Of a stretch of 64,000 nucleotides of DNA, positions 35,032 through 43,233 are shown piece after piece. The stretch lies in NCBI RefSeq assembly GCF_008711325.1, contig NZ_VXDB01000021.1:1-64000 (forward strand), in the 5' to 3' direction. The notes beneath the pieces were generated by a model that was not told the DNA's origin, did not search any database, and saw only the letters and a program-made list of their open reading frames with translations. Each line of letters starts with the position of its first letter. The stretch's first letter is position 1. Both the position numbers and the translations under genes were made by a program. The DNA is from Roseibium sediminis. GTDB taxonomy: Bacteria; Pseudomonadota; Alphaproteobacteria; Rhizobiales; Stappiaceae.

Positions 35032-37077
35032 TCAAAATGCACGCCAGCTGCGCAGCGGACCGAAGGTCACTGGCATCATGCCAGTCACGTCGATCGTGTA
35101 GCGGTAGATCATGCGGGCTTCCTGATCGCGCTTGAATGGATTGAAGAATTCGCAAACGATGTCCCAACAATCCGTCCCGGGTCGGCTTACCGGACTTCGC
35201 TGGACATTGATGGTGTTCAGCTCAAGCTTTTTCTCAAAGGCATCCGTGAAAATCTCACCGGCCACATGAGCATTGGTCGCCGCAAAATTCATGGCTCTAT
35301 GCTGTGGCTCTGCGCCCCGGTTTCTCAGTTCGTAGTAGATGCGTTCGAGGAAGTTTTTCAGGCGATCGACCTCTTCCTTCTTCGCGTCTGCCTTGAGAAC
35401 AGCCTTGGCCAGAGCGTGCGGATTCCAGGAGAACATGCCGCGCAGGATGGGCGAGACAACCGGAACAATCTGACCGTTGTAGAGCCGCGTTTCGCCGACG
35501 ATATTCCCGGCAATCGACACCCGATCGATCTTGTCTTCAGATTCGGCCCCCGCAGCGCATTTCGAAATGAGGTCTGCTGTTTGCGCCTTGGGCTTGGTCA
35601 GCTCCTTCACGTCGATACCGGTTTGCTGAATGAGAAACTCGATCATTCGGCCGAACTGCTGAACGGCAAACTGGTTCTGCGGGCGGATGACATAGATCGG
35701 AATGCCATCAACCTTCAGGGTCCACTCCAGAGCGGTTGCGGAGTCGAGATACGGTGTTTCTCCATCTTCGACGAAGGTCAGGAACCGGGCCATTGCGATC
35801 TCGTTTTCCGGGATCAGTGGCTTCAGGTGCGGGTGGCGTTCCCCAAGCGAATACATCGCCTGCTGGAAGTAGTCGCGGTTGGTCTCGTTGGTGAAGTCGT
35901 AACCGAGTGTCCCGATGGCGAAGACCTTGTTATCACCCATCAAATTGGATCCGGTATGCTGGGGACGGATCGTGTCAGGCTGGGTATGCAGGAAATTGCT
36001 GGGTGCGCTGTCACGGATGTCGGCATGGCTGCGGGGCGCGGCAGGTACCGGGTTGAATTCGGCTACTGCTTGGGGCTCGTGGCCTGCTTCCATCGGCACG
36101 ATATCTGTCGAGGATCCAACTGGCTGCGGAAGCGATGCCGGTTCGATGGTGGCCTCAACGGCGGCGGGGGAGGTATCAATCTCTGACATCAAATTTGTCC
36201 TTTCTGAAATGAAATTTTGAGGAGCCACTTGTGGTGCCAGGTGCGGGCGAAGGTTCTGGTGAAGAAGCACCAGATCCAGGCGCCTTACAGCTGTAGGCTT
36301 GTGATCTCCCGAGTGGCTCAAATCACAGGGGACACAAGAACGCGACAGAAGCTCGTGCAGGTCGCGAATGGGGAAATCCGGCAGGATCTGACGTATCAGG
36401 GCGCAGACACCACTGACCATAGGGGCGGCAAAGCTGCTGCCTGAGATCCTGGCCTCGCCACCGTTGGCGTGAACCCGAATGTCCACGCCGGGGGCCAGTA
36501 TCATCTTCGACATGAGCCCCGGTCCGGTGTTGTTGAAGCAGGCAGGGTGGCCTTCGATATCATGTGCGCCGACAGCAATCACGCCGTGCAGATTGGCCGG
36601 TACGGTGTCGACAGAAAGGGCATCGTTTCCGACTGCTGCAACGACGGCGATGTTGTTGTTTTCGCAGTGCTCTACGGCTTCGCGAAGCTCGTCGGTCGGA
36701 TGCCCTGTATTGGTCAGGTTGGCTCCACTGATATTGATGATGCTTGCGCCCGCCTCACAGGCAGCGCGGATGGCACGGGCGAGTGTGAGCTGCGAACACC
36801 CCCTCAAATGACCGTTGGCATCTTCTTCGAACACTGGAAACTGAAGGCCTTCGGCCTGTGGGGCGATGCCTGTATCCCGGCCCAGAATAATGCTTGCAAC
36901 CGCGGTTCCGTGAAGGGTCTTGCCACTGGTTGAGGTGCTCGCGATCTTCTGGCTGCTCAAGCTGGGATTTTCAGCATCAAAGTTGCCGTCAAGAACGGCG
37001 ACCTTAACTGCGGGTCCGCGCCTGGCCATTTCCTGCAGGGCGCGAAGCGTCTGGAATTGATCTTTCAAGACATACAT
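35032..37077 (-). CDS. S8 subtilisin-like protease with PatG-like C-terminal region
   Basis: Predicted 681 aa, no signal peptide, so cytoplasmic. The protease domain (about 20-275) has the full triad: Asp30 (VAVLDGNFD), His56 (LHGTAVAS), Ser215 (SGSSFAAPMVSG), plus oxyanion Asn151. A Pro-rich linker (about 285-375) leads to a C-terminal domain (380-681) with AIGTLGYDF, IVPVVSPILRGMFSWNP, RAMNFAATNA and DCWDI. From memory these resemble the C-terminal domain of PatA/PatG-type cyanobactin proteases. An internal ATG at 36189 (Met297) with AAAGGA 8 nt upstream could give the C-terminal domain alone. It precedes the two peptide genes and is the best candidate for leader cleavage. Confidence 0.85.
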   Translation of the reverse strand: MYVLKDQFQTLRALQEMARRGPAVKVAVLDGNFDAENPSLSSQKIASTSTSGKTLHGTAVASIILGRDTGIAPQAEGLQFPVFEEDANGHLRGCSQLTLARAIRAACEAGASIINISGANLTNTGHPTDELREAVEHCENNNIAVVAAVGNDALSVDTVPANLHGVIAVGAHDIEGHPACFNNTGPGLMSKMILAPGVDIRVHANGGEARISGSSFAAPMVSGVCALIRQILPDFPIRDLHELLSRSCVPCDLSHSGDHKPTAVRRLDLVLLHQNLRPHLAPQVAPQNFISERTNLMSEIDTSPAAVEATIEPASLPQPVGSSTDIVPMEAGHEPQAVAEFNPVPAAPRSHADIRDSAPSNFLHTQPDTIRPQHTGSNLMGDNKVFAIGTLGYDFTNETNRDYFQQAMYSLGERHPHLKPLIPENEIAMARFLTFVEDGETPYLDSATALEWTLKVDGIPIYVIRPQNQFAVQQFGRMIEFLIQQTGIDVKELTKPKAQTADLISKCAAGAESEDKIDRVSIAGNIVGETRLYNGQIVPVVSPILRGMFSWNPHALAKAVLKADAKKEEVDRLKNFLERIYYELRNRGAEPQHRAMNFAATNAHVAGEIFTDAFEKKLELNTINVQRSPVSRPGTDCWDIVCEFFNPFKRDQEARMIYRYTIDVTGMMPVTFGPLRSWRAF

Positions 37078-37152
37078 GTACAGCTCCCGAATGTGTCGGG
37101 TTAGGGACCGGTTGAGGCAGCCGGTGGAGAAATGAATGATGGTTCAGGTGAT

Positions 37153-37180
37153 GCGGTTGCGGCCTTCAGGCCGCAACCGC
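37153..37180. other. Perfect hairpin in a 438 bp non-coding gap
   Basis: GCGGTTGCGGCC, loop TTCA, GGCCGCAACCGC: a perfect 12 bp stem about 75 bp upstream of the PatG-like protease start. It lacks a T-run on either side. The gap 37078-37515 is AT-rich elsewhere. It should hold the promoter of the protease-peptide operon and, at its right end, the terminator of the preceding operon. I see no open frame with a ribosome site in it. Confidence 0.5.
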
Positions 37181-37434
37181 CGGTAAAAATGCCTTTTGTT
37201 TCAAATGTATTTCAAACTATGGTTCCTGCTTTTCAGGGCAGGCGGACTTAAAAAGGTGATCACTGGGATCAAATTCACCGCCGGATAAAAATCCTCCCGA
37301 TCGGCGGGTCTGGGCAGGGACTGTTTCGATCTCTTGCCTTGACCTGAAGACAGATTAGCAACGCAGCGGAATGAGGCGGAGTGAAATGCGTGTGAATTGG
37401 ACTGGTCTTTGCCGTGAGGATTAAATTCACGGGC

Positions 37435-37463
37435 AAAAAAGAGCCCGCGAGGAATTCGCGGGC
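37435..37463 (-). terminator. Rho-independent terminator after second S8 protease
   Basis: GCCCGCGA (37443-37450), 5 nt loop, TCGCGGGC (37456-37463). On the minus strand it is followed by TC and six T (plus-strand A-run 37435-37440). It ends transcription 53 bp past the protease stop and separates the haloperoxidase/protease operon from the PatG-like protease/peptide operon. Confidence 0.85.
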
Positions 37464-37515
37464 AGGAGGAATTTTGTGTAAGTGATTGAATATAATATTT
37501 TATTTGTTTCGCTCT

Positions 37516-39633
37516 CTATCTGGTGACAGGTGGAGCTGTCAGTTCACCAACACACGCCTTGTGCTGCGCGCGAGCGTCCAGACTGTTTTCTTCTGAAACG
37601 GGAAAGGCGAGCCGGGTCACGAACCCTTCCAGGAGGTGATTGCCCAGAGCCGCATTCTGAACCATAAGCCGTGCAACAGAGGGAGCGGCTCCACTGGTGC
37701 CAATCAGTCGGCTACGTGAGCCTGTTGTTGTGCCGATGGAAGGAATGCCGGGCCTGATACTGCTCTGGTCCGACACGGCTGAGACATCAGGTTGCACACC
37801 CCACGGTGACACCGTGCCATCTTCGGAGATCCGCAGTCCTCCTGCGCCCGAATATCTGGAAGGACGTGAGGTGTTTTCCTGATAGCCTGCGACACGGGTA
37901 ACCTTGCGTGCGGTCGCAACCGCATTGGTTGCCCCAAATCCCGAAACTGTTGGCAGGGATTGCCCGTATCGTTGATGCGGTGCCTTTGGGGAATGCGCTT
38001 GCTGTGTGTTCGAAAGGTCAATCAGATAGCTCTGGCGGCCATGTGTTTTCAGGTCGCTTGGGTCATCGTCTCTCTGAAGCCAGACAAGAATATCATCCTC
38101 GGCTGACAGCGAATTTGAGCCTGCATGTCGTTTCAAGGTAATCGTCCATGTGCCAGATGGGGACTTGCGACCGAGACCGTTGCGGTAAACCGTTGGGATA
38201 AGGGCAATCATGACCCGCCACCGGTTTCCCCGGTGTTGATCCACAGAGAGTTGGCCGATCACCTGATCATTGATTTTGATCTCTGCGAAGCGCCGAGGAT
38301 CGCCATCATCACCACCCGATAGCTCCGGATCGGGCGAAATCGAGATGGAGTTTGTCGAAAGGGCTGGCGACCCGAAAGGGGCGGAGAGTTCCAGCTCGTA
38401 ACCAATCGGATCGAAACCCTCCGGAAGCCAGAGTTCCAGATAACTGGAAGTTCTGTCATCCGGCTGCAAATGCCATCCGAGGCTGATCTGTTCTTGTGTA
38501 AAGTCCGCTTCCCGAAAACGGGCATGCATCCGTGATTGAAAATTATTGCCGGTCGGCATGACGATATGGCTGATCGGCTGGAGAATTTGACGTTCTTCAA
38601 GCAATTCCTCCATCGCCAGTTCCATTTCCGTCTGGCCATCATGCCGACCGGCGCTCCAGCCATAGGAAAAGTTCACGATCAGTGGCAATTCACCTGTTCC
38701 GAAATGCTCGGCGATCCGTCTGGCGCGCTCGAAAATGTAATGGATTGCCGAGAGCATATACATTTCCTTGCCGAAACCTGATGTGTCCCAGGCAATTGTG
38801 TTGGGCAATTGCACAGCGATGATCTGAATATCATCCCCCAGGCTCTCACCCAGAAACCGCGAATTGTTGCCTGCTGCCAGTCCCAGAACATGGGCCCCAT
38901 GAGTTGCATGCCTTGTCAGATGATTGCCAAGTTCGTCCATATTCGGCGCCGTTGCCTTGGCATTCCGGTAAAGGTGGCGTTCATTGTTCGGAAAACGGGC
39001 TATCAGCTCGTCAATCTCCCCGTTTACAAACTCCCGACCGAAAGGAACGGCGGCTGTTGGCTGGGAGTGTCCCGATTGGAGCCAGCAGTGGCTGATACGC
39101 GTTTTGCCGTCAGTTCCCAAAAAGCTGCTGTGCGCAAAGGGAAGACCATCATCGATGACACCAATTATGGATTTTGGCTGTGTAGCCGGCTGAACCCAAC
39201 CCTCCGGTTGCTCACCTTCCCGGTAGTCATTGACCCAAGCATCTGGAGAAACTGGGAAATTGACCCTGAACCGCGGAGACAGGGGGGAATTTGCACTGCG
39301 TGCCTTGGTCCTCACCGTTCCCAACAGCCGCGCCACGGTCGTATCTTGCTGCACCTGCCGTCTTGGGTCGTTCATTTGCCGGTCATGAAAGGCAAATGGC
39401 GTGACATTTCGTGTTTTGCCGGATGGGTTCCAGAGTGGCGGCAAGCGCACTTCCATATCAGATGTGCTTTCAGGTTTGCCGCGACCTTCCATGAGGGCCG
39501 TGTAGTATCCAGAAGGACCCTTTGCAATGGCTGGAAAGGCAAATGGTCGACCGAGCTCTTCGGTAAAGACCCACCGCTCATAGGGACCGGCATAGCGCTC
39601 AATCCGCTCTTCAGGTTCTCGTTTCATGAACAT
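37516..39633 (-). CDS. S8 subtilisin-like serine protease, second of locus
   Basis: Predicted 705 aa without signal peptide. An N-terminal region of about 150 residues of unknown fold precedes the protease domain. Triad: Asp161 (IIGVIDDGLP), His245 (ATHGAHVLG), Ser647 (LIGTSGAAPS), with oxyanion Asn363 (PTGNNF). Between Asn363 and Ser647 lies an insertion of roughly 150 residues or more (about 385-540), probably a beta-domain. The start is ATG 39633 after GAGGCCTGCC; Met3 (39627) is an alternative. It follows the haloperoxidase-type gene by 8 bp. It may cleave the shared leader or degrade non-self peptide; its role is unproven. Confidence 0.85.
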   Translation of the reverse strand: MFMKREPEERIERYAGPYERWVFTEELGRPFAFPAIAKGPSGYYTALMEGRGKPESTSDMEVRLPPLWNPSGKTRNVTPFAFHDRQMNDPRRQVQQDTTVARLLGTVRTKARSANSPLSPRFRVNFPVSPDAWVNDYREGEQPEGWVQPATQPKSIIGVIDDGLPFAHSSFLGTDGKTRISHCWLQSGHSQPTAAVPFGREFVNGEIDELIARFPNNERHLYRNAKATAPNMDELGNHLTRHATHGAHVLGLAAGNNSRFLGESLGDDIQIIAVQLPNTIAWDTSGFGKEMYMLSAIHYIFERARRIAEHFGTGELPLIVNFSYGWSAGRHDGQTEMELAMEELLEERQILQPISHIVMPTGNNFQSRMHARFREADFTQEQISLGWHLQPDDRTSSYLELWLPEGFDPIGYELELSAPFGSPALSTNSISISPDPELSGGDDGDPRRFAEIKINDQVIGQLSVDQHRGNRWRVMIALIPTVYRNGLGRKSPSGTWTITLKRHAGSNSLSAEDDILVWLQRDDDPSDLKTHGRQSYLIDLSNTQQAHSPKAPHQRYGQSLPTVSGFGATNAVATARKVTRVAGYQENTSRPSRYSGAGGLRISEDGTVSPWGVQPDVSAVSDQSSIRPGIPSIGTTTGSRSRLIGTSGAAPSVARLMVQNAALGNHLLEGFVTRLAFPVSEENSLDARAQHKACVGELTAPPVTR

Positions 39634-39641
39634 GGCAGGCC

Positions 39642-40748
39642 TCAGACGTTCTGTGTTTCGTTGAGGGCCCGTTCCCAGATCCAGCTAAAATGTGAACTGG
39701 AGGACAGCTGGAATTCGCCGCAGACATGAACGCCCATGGTCGTGCTGTTGTGTGTGAAATCGAAATCGTTGAAATCCTGATGCTCAGGAACATAGCGCAA
39801 TTCCTGCACGGCCACGCCCGTATGTCCTGCAAGGTTCAAAATCACCTTGCCGATGGCGGTTCCAAGACATGCACCTGCCCAGCTGTCTATCGGGTAGTGC
39901 ACGCCCGCGACAGTGCGGTTGACTGCAATCCGCTCGGCCAGGCCGCGCAGCATCGGCAACCGCTTGTCCAGGTCTTTAAAGCTTTGCCATTTGGCAACCA
40001 GACCTTCCATGACGGTGAGCACCGCGTAGGCTTCGGTTGCATGCGCGGACGGGAAGCTGCCATGTCCCGGCGTGGGGATCATGGGAAGTATCCTCCCGTC
40101 GAGCTGGTCCGGACGGCGAACTGCAAGTGCGTGCTTGACGATCATTGCCATGTGCGCGGCCATGACCTGGGTTGCGGTGATCAGCTCAAATGTATTTTTG
40201 TGCTGGGCCACATGCATGCCGAGGATCATCGCAAAATACTCGGTTGGAAAACCTAATTGGGAGATGATTTCGGCTGAACGGTCAGCTCTCAAATCCGCAT
40301 AGTCCATGACATGGGAGCATTGCTGCGCGAGCAACGTGTCGGATGGTCGAACGAGCTCGATGAGGTCGTTGCCGGCAAAGGATAACTTGACCGTCTGCTC
40401 CGTACGCGTTTGTGCCGCGCTGAAGTCGACTTTTGACAGGAATTCACAGAGATAAAGGGACCCGCGCACCCACGCGGCCCACCGGCTGTTGTTTGAGGCT
40501 GTGTTGAAGCCAAGAGGCGTTCCGGCTGAAGTTTCTCCCTGTCCGGCCAAATGAAGCAATCCTTCGGCCGTGGTCTGAAGACCCAGCGTTGTGGTTGATG
40601 AATACCCCCCAGGATCCTCGGCTCCAAGGAATGAGCCGATCCCGGTCATGCCGCCGATTCCACCGATCCCACCGATGCCGCCTATACCTCCAATTCCTCC
40701 TATCCCGCCGATGCCGCCAATACCACCGATCCCGCCAAGCTGTGCCAT
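39642..40748 (-). CDS. PAP2/vanadium-haloperoxidase family protein with (GGI)9 N-terminus
   Basis: Predicted 368 aa. After MAQL come nine Gly-Gly-Ile repeats and a tenth, GGM. The enzyme domain holds the full superfamily signature: Lys205-x6-Arg212-Pro213 (KHALAVRRP), PSAH (233-236) and Asn277-Arg-x5-His284-x3-Asp288 (NRTVAGVHYPID). This metal/phosphate pocket is used by vanadium haloperoxidases and by PAP2 phosphatases; size and the absence of membrane segments favour the former. It could halogenate or oxidise a peptide or quorum molecule. AAGGA ribosome site. First gene of the operon with the second S8 protease. Confidence 0.85.
   Translation of the reverse strand: MAQLGGIGGIGGIGGIGGIGGIGGIGGIGGIGGMTGIGSFLGAEDPGGYSSTTTLGLQTTAEGLLHLAGQGETSAGTPLGFNTASNNSRWAAWVRGSLYLCEFLSKVDFSAAQTRTEQTVKLSFAGNDLIELVRPSDTLLAQQCSHVMDYADLRADRSAEIISQLGFPTEYFAMILGMHVAQHKNTFELITATQVMAAHMAMIVKHALAVRRPDQLDGRILPMIPTPGHGSFPSAHATEAYAVLTVMEGLVAKWQSFKDLDKRLPMLRGLAERIAVNRTVAGVHYPIDSWAGACLGTAIGKVILNLAGHTGVAVQELRYVPEHQDFNDFDFTHNSTTMGVHVCGEFQLSSSSHFSWIWERALNETQNV
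40647..40736 (-). repeat. Ten 9-nt units encoding Gly-Gly-Ile/Met
   Basis: The units encode (GGI)9-GGM at the N-terminus of the PAP2/haloperoxidase-type protein. Gly codons vary among GGC, GGG, GGT and GGA, and Ile among ATC, ATT and ATA, so the DNA units differ while the peptide is uniform. Confidence 0.9.
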
Positions 40749-40770
40749 GTCTCAAATCCTTGTTTTGCGT

Positions 40771-42411
40771 CTATCTAATTCCCGAAGCTGCCATTGCGCT
40801 GATCGCGCGACGGCCCAGTTTCTCCTTTGAAACAGGATGGCTTCGCTCGTAATGCTGCAGGTTGTAGGATGGCCAGATAGCCAAAAGGTCCTGAGCTGCA
40901 GCGCATGCTTCCTCGTGCCGATCCAGGAAATGAAGTGCCGTGATTTTTGCACGGTGGGTCGACAGGTGCCGGTCGTTTGCGGTCAAGGACCGCTCAGCGA
41001 AGGCTAGGGCATTCTCAAAATCGTCAGCCGCGATATAGGCCGTACTCGCAAGGCTGTCGTAGTAATAGGAAAAGGGATCAATAGGTGACAGTTTCCGGGC
41101 CTGCATGTTCGAGGATACTGCCGTTTCGCCATCATCCATGAAGGCTTTCAAGGAGCCCCGCAGCAACCAGGCGAGGCTTTCGTTCGGGTTGACCTCTAGA
41201 GCCGCATCAAACCGCTTTCCTGCCAGATCGAAATCATGAGCCAGATTGTTGCTTGCGAAACCGTCGATCGTCAGGCTGAGGCTGGATTCCGGATCAATGT
41301 CCAAAGCGCGCGCCGTGCAGTCTATCGCCAGCTGCGTGTCCCGCTTCTGATCCATTGAATAGCCCTTCATGACGTTCAGGACGTACCACTTGCCAAGCCA
41401 GGCATGGGTTTCGGCGAAGTTCGGCAGCCGCGCTGTCGCCTCGCGGAGGTAGTCGCGGGATTTCAGAAAGTCACGCATGGTGACGCGATGCATCAGTCCG
41501 ACACCCGAGATCAGGAGGTTCTGATCCGCGATTTCTTTCATGGGGCTGGAGCGGCTGGAATTGATGGCAGAGTCCGCAATCGACTTCGCGATCGAGCGAG
41601 CAATGTGCTCGATCTCCGCCGCCGCATCATCCAGTTGCACCAGATCGGAGATATGCAGTGTCCTGTTCCAGATGATCTGGCCGCTATCTGCTTCGATAAA
41701 ATCAATGTCGCAGATGATCTCGGTTCCGGATCGGCGTAAGAAACCGGTTGTCAGATAGTCCACGCTGAGCGTTTGTCTGACTTCAGTTACCAATGTGGTT
41801 TTTTGAGCCATCGCGCGTCCGGAAAGATGCGATATGACGTTCAAGAACCGGGATCTGGACAAGACCCGGCACGCCTGTTCGCCGATCCAGTCACCCAATG
41901 CGGCAAGCACGGGGTCATCGCCCAGTTGCTTTAAGGGAAGCATGGTTATGCAGGGGCGGGGGCGGCGAAAGGTGCCGGGCAGGGTGGTCCTGTAGAGGGC
42001 CTCGATCTGGCTGGGATTGTCGCGGATCGTTTCCACCCAGTTTAGGTATTCCTTCTCTGCGACGTTCAGGTCTTCAAGAAATGGGCCTGCATTGATGTCG
42101 CCGACGAACCGCACGTGCTCGAAATCTAGTTCCACATCGGTGTTGGTGGTGTGAAAAAGAACGTCGAACGCGTCTCCCATCAGCTTGCGGAGATCAGCCA
42201 GAGCCCGGCGCAGGTTTTGATGCCCGCTGTCATATCCCGAATATCCCCAAAGTGTGTTCTGCAGGAAAGTGCGGGTGCGTCTGCCCATCGGTGCTGTCGC
42301 CAAAATTGCGATCAATGCACGATGTTTTGCCCCCCGAATTTCAAGGGTTTCTGCAGCCTTCAGTCGGACCACACATGTGCCGAAAAGAGATATTTCCAGA
42401 ATGACTGACAT
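40771..42411 (-). CDS. Winged-helix (SARP/OmpR-like) regulator with TolB-like and TPR domains
   Basis: Predicted 546 aa: N-terminal DNA-binding winged helix (about 3-95; HQNLRRALADLRKLMGD is the recognition region), a middle TolB-N/FlgO-like alpha/beta domain (about 150-285) as seen in proteins with SARP or adenylate-cyclase architectures, and C-terminal TPR repeats (about 310-520). ATG 42411 has AGGA 8 nt upstream. It lies 22 bp upstream of the haloperoxidase-type gene on the same strand, so it may be co-transcribed with and control the peptide locus. No membrane segment is apparent, so it is not CadC-like. Confidence 0.82.
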   Translation of the reverse strand: MSVILEISLFGTCVVRLKAAETLEIRGAKHRALIAILATAPMGRRTRTFLQNTLWGYSGYDSGHQNLRRALADLRKLMGDAFDVLFHTTNTDVELDFEHVRFVGDINAGPFLEDLNVAEKEYLNWVETIRDNPSQIEALYRTTLPGTFRRPRPCITMLPLKQLGDDPVLAALGDWIGEQACRVLSRSRFLNVISHLSGRAMAQKTTLVTEVRQTLSVDYLTTGFLRRSGTEIICDIDFIEADSGQIIWNRTLHISDLVQLDDAAAEIEHIARSIAKSIADSAINSSRSSPMKEIADQNLLISGVGLMHRVTMRDFLKSRDYLREATARLPNFAETHAWLGKWYVLNVMKGYSMDQKRDTQLAIDCTARALDIDPESSLSLTIDGFASNNLAHDFDLAGKRFDAALEVNPNESLAWLLRGSLKAFMDDGETAVSSNMQARKLSPIDPFSYYYDSLASTAYIAADDFENALAFAERSLTANDRHLSTHRAKITALHFLDRHEEACAAAQDLLAIWPSYNLQHYERSHPVSKEKLGRRAISAMAASGIR

Positions 42412-42544
42412 AACTCGGTTCCTCAGGAATACTACTAACACCCTATCCTAAGGGAAGCTATTGGTCTCACAGTATATTCACGGAGGTTCACGCTTATGGA
42501 TTGGTATCCTTAAGAAGTAAAAGAGTTAAGAGGGTTGTGAATCG

Positions 42545-42733
42545 ATGGAAGATGAAACTCGTGTTGCTGATCTTGTGGAGTATTTTCAGGCTTGGCCTAG
42601 TGAAAGGGAGAGGGTTCTCTCTATAATTGCAAGCGGAAAGCTTAATAATCTTGAGTGTAAGAGTATTGAGAGTATGATTTTTATCATTGACCGCATCGGC
42701 CCTCAGGATTTGGCTCCGCCCGAAGATGCGTGA
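42545..42733 (+). CDS. Small hypothetical protein (62 aa)
   Basis: Acidic protein (MEDETRVADLVEYFQAWPSE at the start) with a predicted helix-rich fold. No match recognised. It is divergent from the SARP-like regulator across a 133 bp AT-rich intergenic region that should carry both promoters. GAGGG about 10 nt before the ATG. The base composition is more AT-rich than its right-hand neighbours, like the rest of the peptide locus edge. It may be part of that locus, such as an immunity or accessory protein, but this is a guess. The next 146 bp to the cupin gene show nothing further. Confidence 0.55.
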   Translation: MEDETRVADLVEYFQAWPSERERVLSIIASGKLNNLECKSIESMIFIIDRIGPQDLAPPEDA

Positions 42734-42879
42734 TCAAATCTGCTTTTGGCCAAAGAACGGTCCGGAAATACCTTTGTGCTTGGCGGCTTGGTGCGGAAAT
42801 TCTATACAGGATTCCTGATCGTTCATGAGGCGTTCGGTTGGCTCGGCTTTGCCGGGCCCAAGTGGCGAAGGAGATTTGA

Positions 42880-43233
42880 GTGCGCGCGTTTCTTCCCTTT
42901 GATCTCGACAAAATCGAACCGGAACGGGACGCCCCGGCACCCGAGAAGGTCATTTCCGGCGAGCCTCAATTCACGACATGGTTGGCAGAAACCACTGACA
43001 ACGAGACCCTTTTTTCCGGGGTCTGGGAATCCACTCCCGGTGCGTGGCGCATTTCCTACGATGAATGGGAATTTTGTTCGATTCTCTCCGGGAGATCGCG
43101 CCTGACCGACAAGGACGGTGTGACCCGTGAAATCCGGCCGGGCGACAGTTTTGTCCTGCAGCCCGGCTTTTCCGGCGTTTGGGAAGTTCTTGAGACCACC
43201 CGGAAACTGTTCGTTATTCGCCTGCCTGCCTGA
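42880..43233 (+). CDS. Cupin domain protein
   Basis: Predicted 117 aa from a GTG with GGAG 6 nt upstream. A single small cupin barrel of the Cupin_3 type: ISYDEWEFCSILSG and PGDSFVLQPGFSGVWEV. The usual His ligands are missing from the first motif, so metal binding and catalysis are doubtful. The 3' end overlaps the convergent epimerase gene by 20 bp. Confidence 0.82.
   Translation: MRAFLPFDLDKIEPERDAPAPEKVISGEPQFTTWLAETTDNETLFSGVWESTPGAWRISYDEWEFCSILSGRSRLTDKDGVTREIRPGDSFVLQPGFSGVWEVLETTRKLFVIRLPA

Noticed and set aside
34951..36186. 411-codon open frame opposite the PatG-like protease
   Set aside because: The minus-strand product has a complete S8 triad and domain motifs. The opposite frame shows no recognisable fold or ribosome site.
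40647..40736. Short tandem array considered as CRISPR or satellite
   Set aside because: The unit is 9 nt, in frame, with no spacers, and codes for Gly-Gly-Ile in an intact enzyme gene.
42746..43105. Alternative plus-strand frame overlapping the cupin gene
   Set aside because: The cupin frame starting at 42880 has a good ribosome site and a recognisable barrel; the alternative product is Arg/Pro/Ser-rich with no motif.
43214..43233. 20 bp overlap of convergent cupin and epimerase 3' ends as a regulatory antisense arrangement
   Set aside because: Short convergent overlaps are common in compact genomes and nothing else points to regulation.
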